Positions 1-7,637 of a stretch of 64,000 nucleotides of DNA are shown here, piece after piece. Both the position numbers and the translations under genes were made by a program. The stretch lies in NCBI RefSeq assembly GCF_934476685.1, contig NZ_CAKSNX010000001.1:62001-126000 (forward strand). Direction: 5' to 3'. The notes beneath the pieces were generated by a model. The model was not told the origin of the DNA. It worked only from the letters and a program-made list of their open reading frames with translations, and did not search any database. The stretch is from an uncultured Ruminococcus sp. (GTDB taxonomy: Bacteria; Bacillota; Clostridia; Oscillospirales; Ruminococcaceae). The stretch's first letter is position 1, and the number at the start of each line of letters is the position of its first letter.

Positions 1-181
1 TCTTTCCCTGCGGAGCAAGCTCAGGTTTTAAAAGTCGGAGCAGGGTGGTCTTTCCGCAGCCCGATCTCCCCATAAAAAGCACAAGCTCGCCGCTGAAAAC
101 GGAAAAGCTTATATTTTCAAGGGTCTTGTCCTTACAGCCACGATATGTGAAGTTCAGATCTTTGCAGCTAAGTATCTCCAT
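1..181 (-). CDS. ECF transporter ATP-binding protein (EcfA-like), N-terminal part only
   Basis: The first 60 residues of an ABC ATPase, cut by the window edge. Reading leftward from the ATG at 181 gives MEILSCKDLNFTYRG, then the Walker A motif GRSGCGKTT, as in energy-coupling factor ATPases that power vitamin uptake with EcfT. The start lies inside the end of the ecfT frame (28-bp overlap), so translation is probably coupled. Signature motif, Walker B and H-loop are outside the window. The pairing with EcfT and its position as the last visible gene of a cobalamin-riboswitch cluster suggest a vitamin importer. A substrate-binding S component is not visible and would be expected to the left. 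Confidence 0.85.
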   Translation of the reverse strand, partial: MEILSCKDLNFTYRGCKDKTLENISFSVFSGELVLFMGRSGCGKTTLLRLLKPELAPQGK

Positions 182-1068
182 TTAAGCCTCTCCTTTATTA
201 CAAGCAGTGCAGGCATAAAAGCCGACAGCGCCGTACATACATAAAATATTTTCAACCATACGCCCTCTTTAGGTATGGATATCTGCGGGTAAAAATCCCA
301 CGCACATTCCCCTGCGGAATATGCCCAAAGACAAACTCCGCAGCCGGCGGCGGATATAATGGTCAGCAGGATATCCGCACAGCTGAATTTCAGCTTTTCA
401 CGTTTAAGCTGTGTGCCTTTAAGCCTGCCGAAACCTCTAGCCCTCATATACTGAGCAGTTTCCGCAGAATGTTCTGCCGACCAGCCTGTGACAGCTGAAA
501 AGACCTCTGCACCGAACTTCGCCCTGTCCGTTCTGCTGTTGCTGACGTATATCCCAAAACCTTTCTGCGCCGAGGATATTTCCCCATATCGCCTTGATAT
601 CTGAGGGATATATCCGAGTATCATTGACACTGTCATTGCCAGCCTTGGTGTATATCGGCTGAAAAGCGCAAGCATATCAGGTTTTGAGATGAGCCTGTTT
701 GCCGCAGTGAACCACATGACCACTGCACAAAGGGACAACCCCACATTAAATCCGTACAAAAGCGCCTGCAATGTATACGCCCTGCCGTTTATAAACAGCA
801 GCGGATCTGCCCCACGGTGTGAGAACAGCGGATTTAATAGTGTTATGACAACAACCGCTCCGCAAAGGCTAAAAATATTTCGTATCGTTCTGTCTGTTTT
901 GCTGTCCGTTCTCAGCAGACAGAGGGTAAGCGCACCGCCGAAAAAGCTTACAGCGGCGGCATAAAGCGACGAGCAGAACATTGTTATAATTAAAACTGCA
1001 CACAGCATACAAAGCCTTAAAACAGGATTATACAATGAAAGGGGATATTTTATCTGCGTTCTTTTCAT
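154..1068 (-). CDS. ecfT: ECF transporter transmembrane coupling protein EcfT
   Basis: A 304-residue polytopic membrane protein of the CbiQ/EcfT family, which couples ATPase movement to the S component in ECF importers. It shows several hydrophobic segments, a central cytoplasmic region carrying the family's Ala-Arg-Gly coupling motif (QYMRARGFG), and a further C-terminal membrane pair. Its ATG overlaps the TGA of the upstream DUF4430 gene (ATGA), and its 3' end overlaps the start of the ATPase gene, so the three are tightly coupled. The substrate cannot be read from EcfT itself; the upstream cobalamin riboswitch and transcobalamin-like neighbours point to a corrinoid. Confidence 0.88.
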   Translation of the reverse strand: MKRTQIKYPLSLYNPVLRLCMLCAVLIITMFCSSLYAAAVSFFGGALTLCLLRTDSKTDRTIRNIFSLCGAVVVITLLNPLFSHRGADPLLFINGRAYTLQALLYGFNVGLSLCAVVMWFTAANRLISKPDMLALFSRYTPRLAMTVSMILGYIPQISRRYGEISSAQKGFGIYVSNSRTDRAKFGAEVFSAVTGWSAEHSAETAQYMRARGFGRLKGTQLKREKLKFSCADILLTIISAAGCGVCLWAYSAGECAWDFYPQISIPKEGVWLKIFYVCTALSAFMPALLVIKERLKWRYLAAKI

Positions 1069-1571
1069 TCTCCTGCTCCTCCTGTTTTGGTGTAATCGCA
1101 GGTGTAAAAGAACACAATATCATCGCCGCTGTTCGGGAAAAATTCGCCGCAGCTTTTTTCGGGTATCTCACCATTCACGCTGTACTGCCAGCCCGACGCA
1201 GGACCATGATCGAACTCATACAATCCGTCTATGCCTTTTATATAGATATTTGGCGAACCGCTGTAATCAAGCTCTATACGCTCAAAACGCATAGCCTTTT
1301 CCATTATGTCAAAAACGCTTTCGCCCTCATTCAGCACGAATTTTGTTTTCGGAACTATGGAGCCAAGGGAATTTTCTTCATAGTTCTCTATGTCCTTACA
1401 TTCCACCGTCAGCGTAACAAAGCTGCCGTCCTCTGCGACCGAGTCGGGGTGAAGGGAATAAAACTCTTCGGGAGTCTGTATATCCGTTGTCAGTATCAAA
1501 ACAGCAAGCGCAGCAATTATGATAACTGCCGCAATAATATCCTTTTTAGATATTTTCGTCAAGCCATGCAA
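1065..1571 (-). CDS. Membrane-anchored DUF4430 (transcobalamin C-terminal-like) protein
   Basis: A 168-residue protein with one N-terminal membrane helix (about residues 11-28) followed by an extracellular DUF4430 domain. Features matching the family are the segment LNEGESVFDIMEKAM, an IKGIDGLYEF strand, a G-x-x-SGWQYSVNG motif and the final Gly-Asp-Asp beta strand. DUF4430 is the fold of the beta domain of intrinsic factor and transcobalamin, which covers bound cobalamin. Here it is nearly a free-standing domain. AAGGAGG lies about 12 bp before the ATG. It sits between the transglutaminase-like gene (23-bp gap) and ecfT (4-bp overlap). A corrinoid-binding role is inferred. Confidence 0.83.
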   Translation of the reverse strand: MHGLTKISKKDIIAAVIIIAALAVLILTTDIQTPEEFYSLHPDSVAEDGSFVTLTVECKDIENYEENSLGSIVPKTKFVLNEGESVFDIMEKAMRFERIELDYSGSPNIYIKGIDGLYEFDHGPASGWQYSVNGEIPEKSCGEFFPNSGDDIVFFYTCDYTKTGGAGE

Positions 1572-1594
1572 TTCCCTTTACCTCCTTTTTTTAA

Positions 1595-3778
1595 TCAATA
1601 TCTTCCCGCAAATATCACGATAGCTGCCGCCGCAGGACGGCTGTGGAGCGAAAGTCTGTATTCTGCCGCAGATCTGCAAAACTTTCGGCATTTTTCCGCA
1701 TCATCACAAGTCAAACTATGTTCGGAAAACTCCATTTTTTCAAATATCTGCTCTGCAAAAATATACTCCTGCGCAAGCTGTTCATTCAGCTTTTTGATAT
1801 TTGCGGCATCTTTTTCGGGTATGCCGCAAAGCTCTGCACCCGACTTTTTCAACAATGCAAGGGCATATTTTGTTGAATATCTCGCGGATATTTTTATGTC
1901 CTGCGAATTTATCCTGCGCTTTTTTACTGCCGCTTTTATCCTTGCGGCGGCAAGCGATATGACTGCTATGCAGAGGATTATCAATGCCACAGCTTTAAAA
2001 CTGATATTGTTTTTAGTATCTGATCTATCCTCCGATGCGGAAGGCGGAATATCTGATATATCCTGCTCTGTCAAAGCCTCTGAACTGCCGCCTGCGTTTT
2101 CATTATCCAAGCTGTTGTCAGCTGAATTATCGGCTGTGTCAAACAAAATATCATCGCCCACAAAATCGGGATAGGTTTCAAAAGGTATCCAGCCTATGCC
2201 GTCAAGATACACCTCCGCCCAATAATGTTTATCCTCATTAGTCAGCGTAAATGCGCTGTTTTCTGGCATATTCTCTGTACGCTCCGGTGAGATGAAATAT
2301 CCCTCCGCAAGCCTTGCAGGTATGCCGCAGTATCTCGCCATAGCCACCGTCAGCACAGCGTAATCCTGCTGTGTACCGCTGCGTTTTATCTCAAGGATAT
2401 CTCTTACAGAGCTGTTATCAGCCTTTTTGTTTTCATCGCTTTCGGGAGAAATATTATCACTGATAAATCCTCTTATTTCTTTGAGTTTAAGGTTAAACGC
2501 CTTCTGCCCGTCATAGTTGAAATTTGCTTCTATACAAGCCTTCTCGCTGTCAGAAAGTGACGTAAAAACGCTGTAAGCATAGTCCCTGTAAAGCTGTTCA
2601 CAGACAAGATAGGAATGTATTTTTTCGTCATCACTATTGTTTTTCAGCTGAGAAAATATTTTAGGATAGTCCGAAAGAAAATCATTTATCACATCGACCG
2701 AGTAAACATCATTCTCCACATTTGCCCAGCCGTCAATGGACTTTTCATCAGCCGCAACATTTTCACCTTTCACCGCACCATATGGGAGGAAAGTGTCCGA
2801 CGACGAAGATCTTTTCATATTTACAGTTATCTTTGCGGTATCTTTTCCCACCGCATCAGAGAGCATTCCGCCCTGAAATGCAGAGAAAAATCCTGCGCTG
2901 TAAAGCTTATAAAAGCTTTCCGAAAACTCCTTGTGCTGTTTTTCGGTCAGCTTTATCGGCTCGGTTTCTTTTCTAAGATAACAATCCGACGGCTTTTCCA
3001 TTACAACTTCGATCTCTGCGTTTTCGGTGTTGTCTGCTATGGTCAAAAGCTTTGTCTGAGCCGAAGTCAGAGCATTTTTCACCGCCGTCTGCGACAGGAT
3101 AAAAGGGAATGACACCATTACCGCCGCCACGCACAGAACCGCTAAAAGTGCAGTTTTTCGGCTTTTTGCACCCGTAATAACTGCCGCCGCAAAAACGCAG
3201 CAGAGCAGAGCGCAAAGTATTATCCCTGTTCTATTTGCGCTGTCTGCATCGGTATAAATGCACAGAATCACTGCCGCCGCCGAAAGAAAACCTCCGCACA
3301 GAAGTGACGGCAAAAGGCTCACCGCTCCAGACAAAACAGCACATAAAGTCAGCACCGCAAGGTATTTTCCAAAGCTTCCGCCTGCAAAATTCTGCGCCAG
3401 CGGTATAAATATCCTGCCATGTGCAGCCGCAAGGGTTTCGCCTGCCGTATCAATAAACCATGCCGCTCCGCCTTTGAATATTTCCAAAAAAGCGATATCA
3501 ACAGCCGCAAATATCACGATCGGCAATAGTGCAAAGAACCTGTTTTTTCTCGACAATGCTCCGCACAAAGCCGACAACACCCCAGAGGAAACAGCCGCAA
3601 GCAGCGAAAACTTTTCGAGTCCGAAAACGCTGAAAACAAATGCTGTAAACAGCATAGTATAAAAAGCACACAACGCTTTTTCTGCAATTAACGCATAACT
3701 GCCTTTTTTATTCTCAGACTTTTCAGTTGTGGAATATTCTGAAATAGTCATTTTCCCCGCATTTTCAGCGTTTTTCAC
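1595..3778 (-). CDS. Transglutaminase-fold membrane protein lacking the catalytic Cys
   Basis: A 727-residue TgpA-like membrane protein. It has about six N-terminal membrane helices, a large outer region, a transglutaminase-like core and one later helix followed by a cytoplasmic tail. The core is recognisable from CGIPARLAEGYF and HYWAEVYLDGIGW. The usual G-x-Cys-x-x-Tyr-Ala segment reads GTQQDYA, so the nucleophile is Gln470; His518 remains and the usual Asp is Glu534. Catalysis is therefore unlikely. The start is GTG at 3778, placed 6 bp after GGAGGGG; an upstream in-frame codon at 3805 lacks a site. MoxR-DUF58-transglutaminase gene trios are common; here the trio is embedded in the cobalamin cluster. 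Confidence 0.85.
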   Translation of the reverse strand: MKNAENAGKMTISEYSTTEKSENKKGSYALIAEKALCAFYTMLFTAFVFSVFGLEKFSLLAAVSSGVLSALCGALSRKNRFFALLPIVIFAAVDIAFLEIFKGGAAWFIDTAGETLAAAHGRIFIPLAQNFAGGSFGKYLAVLTLCAVLSGAVSLLPSLLCGGFLSAAAVILCIYTDADSANRTGIILCALLCCVFAAAVITGAKSRKTALLAVLCVAAVMVSFPFILSQTAVKNALTSAQTKLLTIADNTENAEIEVVMEKPSDCYLRKETEPIKLTEKQHKEFSESFYKLYSAGFFSAFQGGMLSDAVGKDTAKITVNMKRSSSSDTFLPYGAVKGENVAADEKSIDGWANVENDVYSVDVINDFLSDYPKIFSQLKNNSDDEKIHSYLVCEQLYRDYAYSVFTSLSDSEKACIEANFNYDGQKAFNLKLKEIRGFISDNISPESDENKKADNSSVRDILEIKRSGTQQDYAVLTVAMARYCGIPARLAEGYFISPERTENMPENSAFTLTNEDKHYWAEVYLDGIGWIPFETYPDFVGDDILFDTADNSADNSLDNENAGGSSEALTEQDISDIPPSASEDRSDTKNNISFKAVALIILCIAVISLAAARIKAAVKKRRINSQDIKISARYSTKYALALLKKSGAELCGIPEKDAANIKKLNEQLAQEYIFAEQIFEKMEFSEHSLTCDDAEKCRKFCRSAAEYRLSLHSRPAAAAIVIFAGRY

Positions 3779-3816
3779 GGCTTTCCCCTCCTTTCGATAA
3801 TGCAAATTTATATTTT

Positions 3817-4839
3817 TTATATTTTGTAGAAACTTATCCTGCGGTCTGCTCTGACGGGAGTGTTTTTATCCGAACGTGCTGAATGTGCCGAAAAGCACAC
3901 TATCTGCGAAAATTTTTCGGGACAGCCTGCGGCAAATCTGTACACCGCAGACTCGCCTTTTTCGGTAGAAAGTTCAAGCATTCTTTTCACCGCCGAACTT
4001 ATATTATCCGCAGGCTCGCAGAACACATTGCCGCCGCATATGGCAATATAATGGGGTATTTTCCGCCTTGTAAGCTCCGCCGATACGTTGAAAAATCTGT
4101 CCGCAAGCTGTCCGCACAAGGACGGATCATCTCCGTATGTTCCGTCATACATAAGGCAAAGCGTTCCCTCTTTATCGGGGGAAAACTCCTTTATATAGGG
4201 CTTTGAAAAGCGCATTGTAAGCTTGTGGTTTGCAAAGCGCAGATCGTCACCGTCACGGTACTCTCTTGCACCGCTGACCTCTCCGCCGTAATATGAGGGC
4301 GATGACGAAAGCTCATTCCGTGAGATCATATCCCTCACAGCAGGATCGTCCGCCCCTGTTATTTTCGGCATTGAAAATGCTCTGCCGCTTATCTCTGCCT
4401 TGACTTTTTTACAAGTCAGACCGCAGATATCGTATCTTTTCAAGGCGGAAAATTCCGTCATTATGCCGCCTGTTTCAGCCGAACTCAGAGTAAAGTCCAA
4501 CCTCAATTTTTCATTTTCACCGATTTTAAATCGTACATCTTTTTCTGTTTTTTGGTGAGTGAGCATATTTTCAAAGCGGATCTTCCCTTTGTATTCGCCG
4601 CAGGTGTTCCCCTTGCCCGAAAGGTCAAGCATTATCCTCAGTTCATTGTTTTCACCATTTTCTCCGCCAACGTTCTCACATTGCAGTTCGGCTTTCAGCA
4701 CAGATCTGTCCGCAAGATTTTTCACCGCAGAAATGACTGCGATCAGCAAAATAACTCCGCATACATACAAAAGCGGCTGAATAAATATGCCTGCCACAGC
4801 TGTAAAAAGCAGGGCAAGTACATAAAATATCCTGCGCAT
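3817..4839 (-). CDS. DUF58 domain protein, partner of MoxR
   Basis: A 340-residue protein with two N-terminal membrane helices, a beta-rich domain, and the DUF58 core containing GGEVSGAREYRDGDDLRF, followed by a von Willebrand A-like segment (LCLMYDGTYG). DUF58 proteins are nearly always encoded beside MoxR ATPases and are thought to act with them in assembly or activation of protein complexes; biochemical roles are poorly defined. Its ATG overlaps the TGA of the moxR gene by one base (TGATG). The transglutaminase-like gene follows after 38 bp in the same direction. Confidence 0.85.
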   Translation of the reverse strand: MRRIFYVLALLFTAVAGIFIQPLLYVCGVILLIAVISAVKNLADRSVLKAELQCENVGGENGENNELRIMLDLSGKGNTCGEYKGKIRFENMLTHQKTEKDVRFKIGENEKLRLDFTLSSAETGGIMTEFSALKRYDICGLTCKKVKAEISGRAFSMPKITGADDPAVRDMISRNELSSSPSYYGGEVSGAREYRDGDDLRFANHKLTMRFSKPYIKEFSPDKEGTLCLMYDGTYGDDPSLCGQLADRFFNVSAELTRRKIPHYIAICGGNVFCEPADNISSAVKRMLELSTEKGESAVYRFAAGCPEKFSQIVCFSAHSARSDKNTPVRADRRISFYKI

Positions 4840-5798
4840 CAGTTTTTCCCTCTGCCGAGGTCATTCAGTGCTTTTGTTTCGGGTGCTTTCACCTCAGAAA
4901 TGACGTTTTCAAGTAGCTTTTCAGCCGTTATTCCCGAATAGCCTGCGCTGCCTGTAAGCTGTATTCTGTGTGCGCAGACAGGAATGAAGCAGGTCCTTAT
5001 ATCGGACGGTACAACATAATCTCTCTCATCAAGATAAGCAACCGCTTTCGCCATTCTGCAAAGGGCAAGAGCACCTCTCGGAGAGATGCCGATCTCAGTA
5101 TGCTCGTTCTGCGAAACCTTTTCGCAAATGTCACACACATAGTCATATATCTTTTCGCTGACGAAAAGATTTTCGCATTCTTTCTGCATTGCAATAAGCT
5201 CTTCGGCGGTGCAGACCTGTTCAGCTTTATCAAGCGGATCGGAATGATGCCTGTCCATAAGGATATTTTTAAGGCTCTCCCTGTCGGGCGCACCCATATG
5301 CACCCTTATCATAAATCTGTCAAGCTGTGATAAAGGTATCTCGGAAGTTCCCGCTGTTCCCACTGGGTTCTGTGTTGCGATAACGTTGAACGGTTTAGGC
5401 AGGGGAATAGTCTTTCCGTCAACGGTAGTTTTCCCCTCCTCCATTATTTCAAGGAGCGCAGACTGCGTTTTGCCCGACGTTCTGTTAAGCTCGTCCGCAA
5501 GGAGAAGATTTGTCATTGCCGCTCCCTGATGAAACACAAAGCCGCCTGTTTTCGGGTCATATGCAGTAAAGCCTGTTATATCTGAAGCGACCGTGTCTGG
5601 GGTAAGCTGTATTCTGCCAAAGTCAACTCCCAGCGCCTTTGACATAGCAAGGGCAAGGGTCGTCTTGCCCACTCCAGGTGAATCCTCCAGCAGGACGTGT
5701 CCGCCTGCAAGAAAAGCCGCCAACGTCAGCTTTATAACATCATCTTTTCCGATTATGACCTGTTTCAGAACATCAATTATCTTCTTCGGAGCAGTCAT
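4839..5798 (-). CDS. MoxR family AAA+ ATPase
   Basis: A 319-residue AAA+ protein. Walker A is DSPGVGKTT, Walker B is LLLADELNR, the sensor region is VIATQNPVG, and the C-terminal lid contains GISPRGALALCRMAKA. MoxR proteins act as chaperone-like ATPases with DUF58/vWA partners to mature enzyme or surface complexes. GGAGGAAAGAAA precedes the ATG at 5798. The gene overlaps the 3' end of the prenyltransferase-repeat gene by 26 bp and touches DUF58 downstream. Its position suggests it helps assemble the surface proteins encoded upstream; that is inference. Confidence 0.92.
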   Translation of the reverse strand: MTAPKKIIDVLKQVIIGKDDVIKLTLAAFLAGGHVLLEDSPGVGKTTLALAMSKALGVDFGRIQLTPDTVASDITGFTAYDPKTGGFVFHQGAAMTNLLLADELNRTSGKTQSALLEIMEEGKTTVDGKTIPLPKPFNVIATQNPVGTAGTSEIPLSQLDRFMIRVHMGAPDRESLKNILMDRHHSDPLDKAEQVCTAEELIAMQKECENLFVSEKIYDYVCDICEKVSQNEHTEIGISPRGALALCRMAKAVAYLDERDYVVPSDIRTCFIPVCAHRIQLTGSAGYSGITAEKLLENVISEVKAPETKALNDLGRGKN

Positions 5799-7620
5799 TT
5801 TCTTTCCTCCTGTTTTTAACTTTTCTCAATATCCTCATAACTGCATATACGCACACCGCCGAAACTGCCGTTGCCACAACCCCTGCCAGTGGTATCACCC
5901 ACAGCGGCAGGCCTTTTTCAGCCTTTTCATAGGCTTTGCAAAGCTCGCTGTATGAAGTTACCTTTTCACGCTCGCTTTCGGGGAGCTTCTGCACACGTTC
6001 GTATATCTGCGAAAGCTTATCCTTTTGTTCCTTTGAAAGTTCATCAAAAGGATAAAGCCCGTCCATTATTTCAGCATTTATTTCATTTATCTCGTCACGC
6101 AGATCTTCTGCCTGCTCTTTCAGTTCATAGAGTTTTTTAAGCCTCTGCTGATTTTCTTCCGTATCCGCACTGCTGCTGTTTTCAAGCTTGCTTATGAGAG
6201 CCGCACAAAGTATGCAGTCGGAAGAGCCTGCGCCGTTTTTCTCCAGCCGCTCAAAATTTTCCTTATCCTGCTGAGTAAAACTGTCGTCAAATGAATATAC
6301 CTCGGTATTTTCTATATCGTATATACAGCCTTTTCCGCTCTCATTCACGCTCATAAGCTTTACAAAATCATCGTCAACAAGGCTCAGACTGTACTTTTCC
6401 TTCAGCGCCAAAAGCTTATCATAATGATATATATATCCTTTAAGGTCTGTGCTTAACTTCTGATAAAGTATGTTGCAGTGGTTTGCGCTTTCCTCATCAT
6501 CAATAGCATAAAACTGACCATTGACAGCGTCAAGCTTTTCACGGTCAAGCACAGAAAATTCCTCTCTGAAATCATATACTCTGCGCATTGTATTCTCATA
6601 TCTTGCCGCCGCTGCGATTGCAGTAAGCGCCTGCGCAGAGGATATTCCGCTGCTCTGGGTGTCCTCCTTGCTGTGGGCATAACCTCCGTCCGAACGCTGA
6701 TAGGATAAAAGCGAACCGAAAACGTTCTGATCTTTTATAAATCTTTCGTCGCTGAAAATATCCACCCCTGCGCTGCAAAGTCCGCATATCACCTGTGCGT
6801 CCGCCTCACAGCTGCCGAATCCTCCGTCAGCCTGCTGAACACCGCTGAGATATTCTGTTATCTTATCGACAGATTTTTTCACCCTGTCAGAATTTCCGTC
6901 ATTTATATACGGCGAAAGCGCCTGCAAAGCCATTGCGGTAATATCCACATCACCCTCGCCCTGTCCGTTAAGAGAAAATCCACCGCTTTCAAGCTGTGCT
7001 GAAAGTATCTCGTCTATTATCCGCTCTCTGTCAAAGGTGCAGCTTTCAGGGGTTTCCCAGCAAAGGGAATCAAGGGCGATAAGCGACCATATCCAACCGT
7101 TCAAGCCTTGCTTTCCTACGGAATTTTCCTCGTCACGTCCGTATACTCCGCCCTCGATAAGGTCGATATGCTTATCCGAAACATCTGTCGGGTCTTGTCC
7201 GCAGGCAAGCACAGTCAGCGCCGCCCTATGCCAATCGGTAGCCTTTGTATGCTGTGAATCTCCTCCTGTCAGATACTGCGGTATATTTTCCGCCAGCGCA
7301 CCGAAATAAGCTGTATAGTCCTCATGAAGTCCAAGTCTTGACGCACCGATAACGAACCAGTCTGCACTGTCCTGTCCTGCATTTTCAAGAAACTTTCCCG
7401 AAAAAAGGCTGTCGTTTTCATTTATGCCAAGCTGATCTTTTTCATAGCTTATTATGGAATTTGCATAGTCCAACAGCTGTGAATTTGTAAGACTGTATCC
7501 ACTTGATACCGCAGTCAGCTCCACAGTTGCGGCATTTTCTGCGCTGACAGCCTGCGAGCATAGCGGTGAAACTGCCATTTGCACCGCCGCAAATATGGCT
7601 AATGCCTTTTTTAAAACCAT
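5773..7620 (-). CDS. Secreted, membrane-anchored alpha/alpha-barrel protein with prenyltransferase/squalene-cyclase repeats (intrinsic-factor alpha-domain-like)
   Basis: About 615 residues. A signal peptide (MVLKKALAIFAAVQMAVSPL, then CSQAVSA) precedes an alpha/alpha-barrel domain with repeats of the prenyltransferase/squalene oxidase type: QLESGGF (about 209-215), QQADGGFG (262-269) and QRSDGGY (308-314). A charged, partly coiled-coil region follows (about 490-570), then a C-terminal membrane helix (about 571-598) and a basic tail. The extracellular location argues against isoprenoid chemistry. This fold forms the alpha domain of intrinsic factor/transcobalamin. GAGGG lies 8 bp before the ATG at 7620; an alternative ATG at 7641 overlaps the upstream stop as ATGA. 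A corrinoid-binding role is inferred from fold and context. Confidence 0.82.
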   Translation of the reverse strand: MVLKKALAIFAAVQMAVSPLCSQAVSAENAATVELTAVSSGYSLTNSQLLDYANSIISYEKDQLGINENDSLFSGKFLENAGQDSADWFVIGASRLGLHEDYTAYFGALAENIPQYLTGGDSQHTKATDWHRAALTVLACGQDPTDVSDKHIDLIEGGVYGRDEENSVGKQGLNGWIWSLIALDSLCWETPESCTFDRERIIDEILSAQLESGGFSLNGQGEGDVDITAMALQALSPYINDGNSDRVKKSVDKITEYLSGVQQADGGFGSCEADAQVICGLCSAGVDIFSDERFIKDQNVFGSLLSYQRSDGGYAHSKEDTQSSGISSAQALTAIAAAARYENTMRRVYDFREEFSVLDREKLDAVNGQFYAIDDEESANHCNILYQKLSTDLKGYIYHYDKLLALKEKYSLSLVDDDFVKLMSVNESGKGCIYDIENTEVYSFDDSFTQQDKENFERLEKNGAGSSDCILCAALISKLENSSSADTEENQQRLKKLYELKEQAEDLRDEINEINAEIMDGLYPFDELSKEQKDKLSQIYERVQKLPESEREKVTSYSELCKAYEKAEKGLPLWVIPLAGVVATAVSAVCVYAVMRILRKVKNRRKENDCSEEDN

Positions 7621-7637
7621 AAGATTTTCCCTCTTTA

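Noticed and set aside
1035..2174. A 379-residue plus-strand open frame opposite the DUF4430 and transglutaminase-like genes
   Set aside because: It is antisense to well-supported genes, has no family match or ribosome binding site and reflects the low stop frequency opposite biased codons.
5773..7620. Annotation of the barrel protein as a prenyltransferase or squalene cyclase enzyme
   Set aside because: It has a signal peptide and membrane anchor, sits in a cobalamin-regulated operon and shows only the structural repeats, so enzymatic isoprenoid chemistry is not supported.
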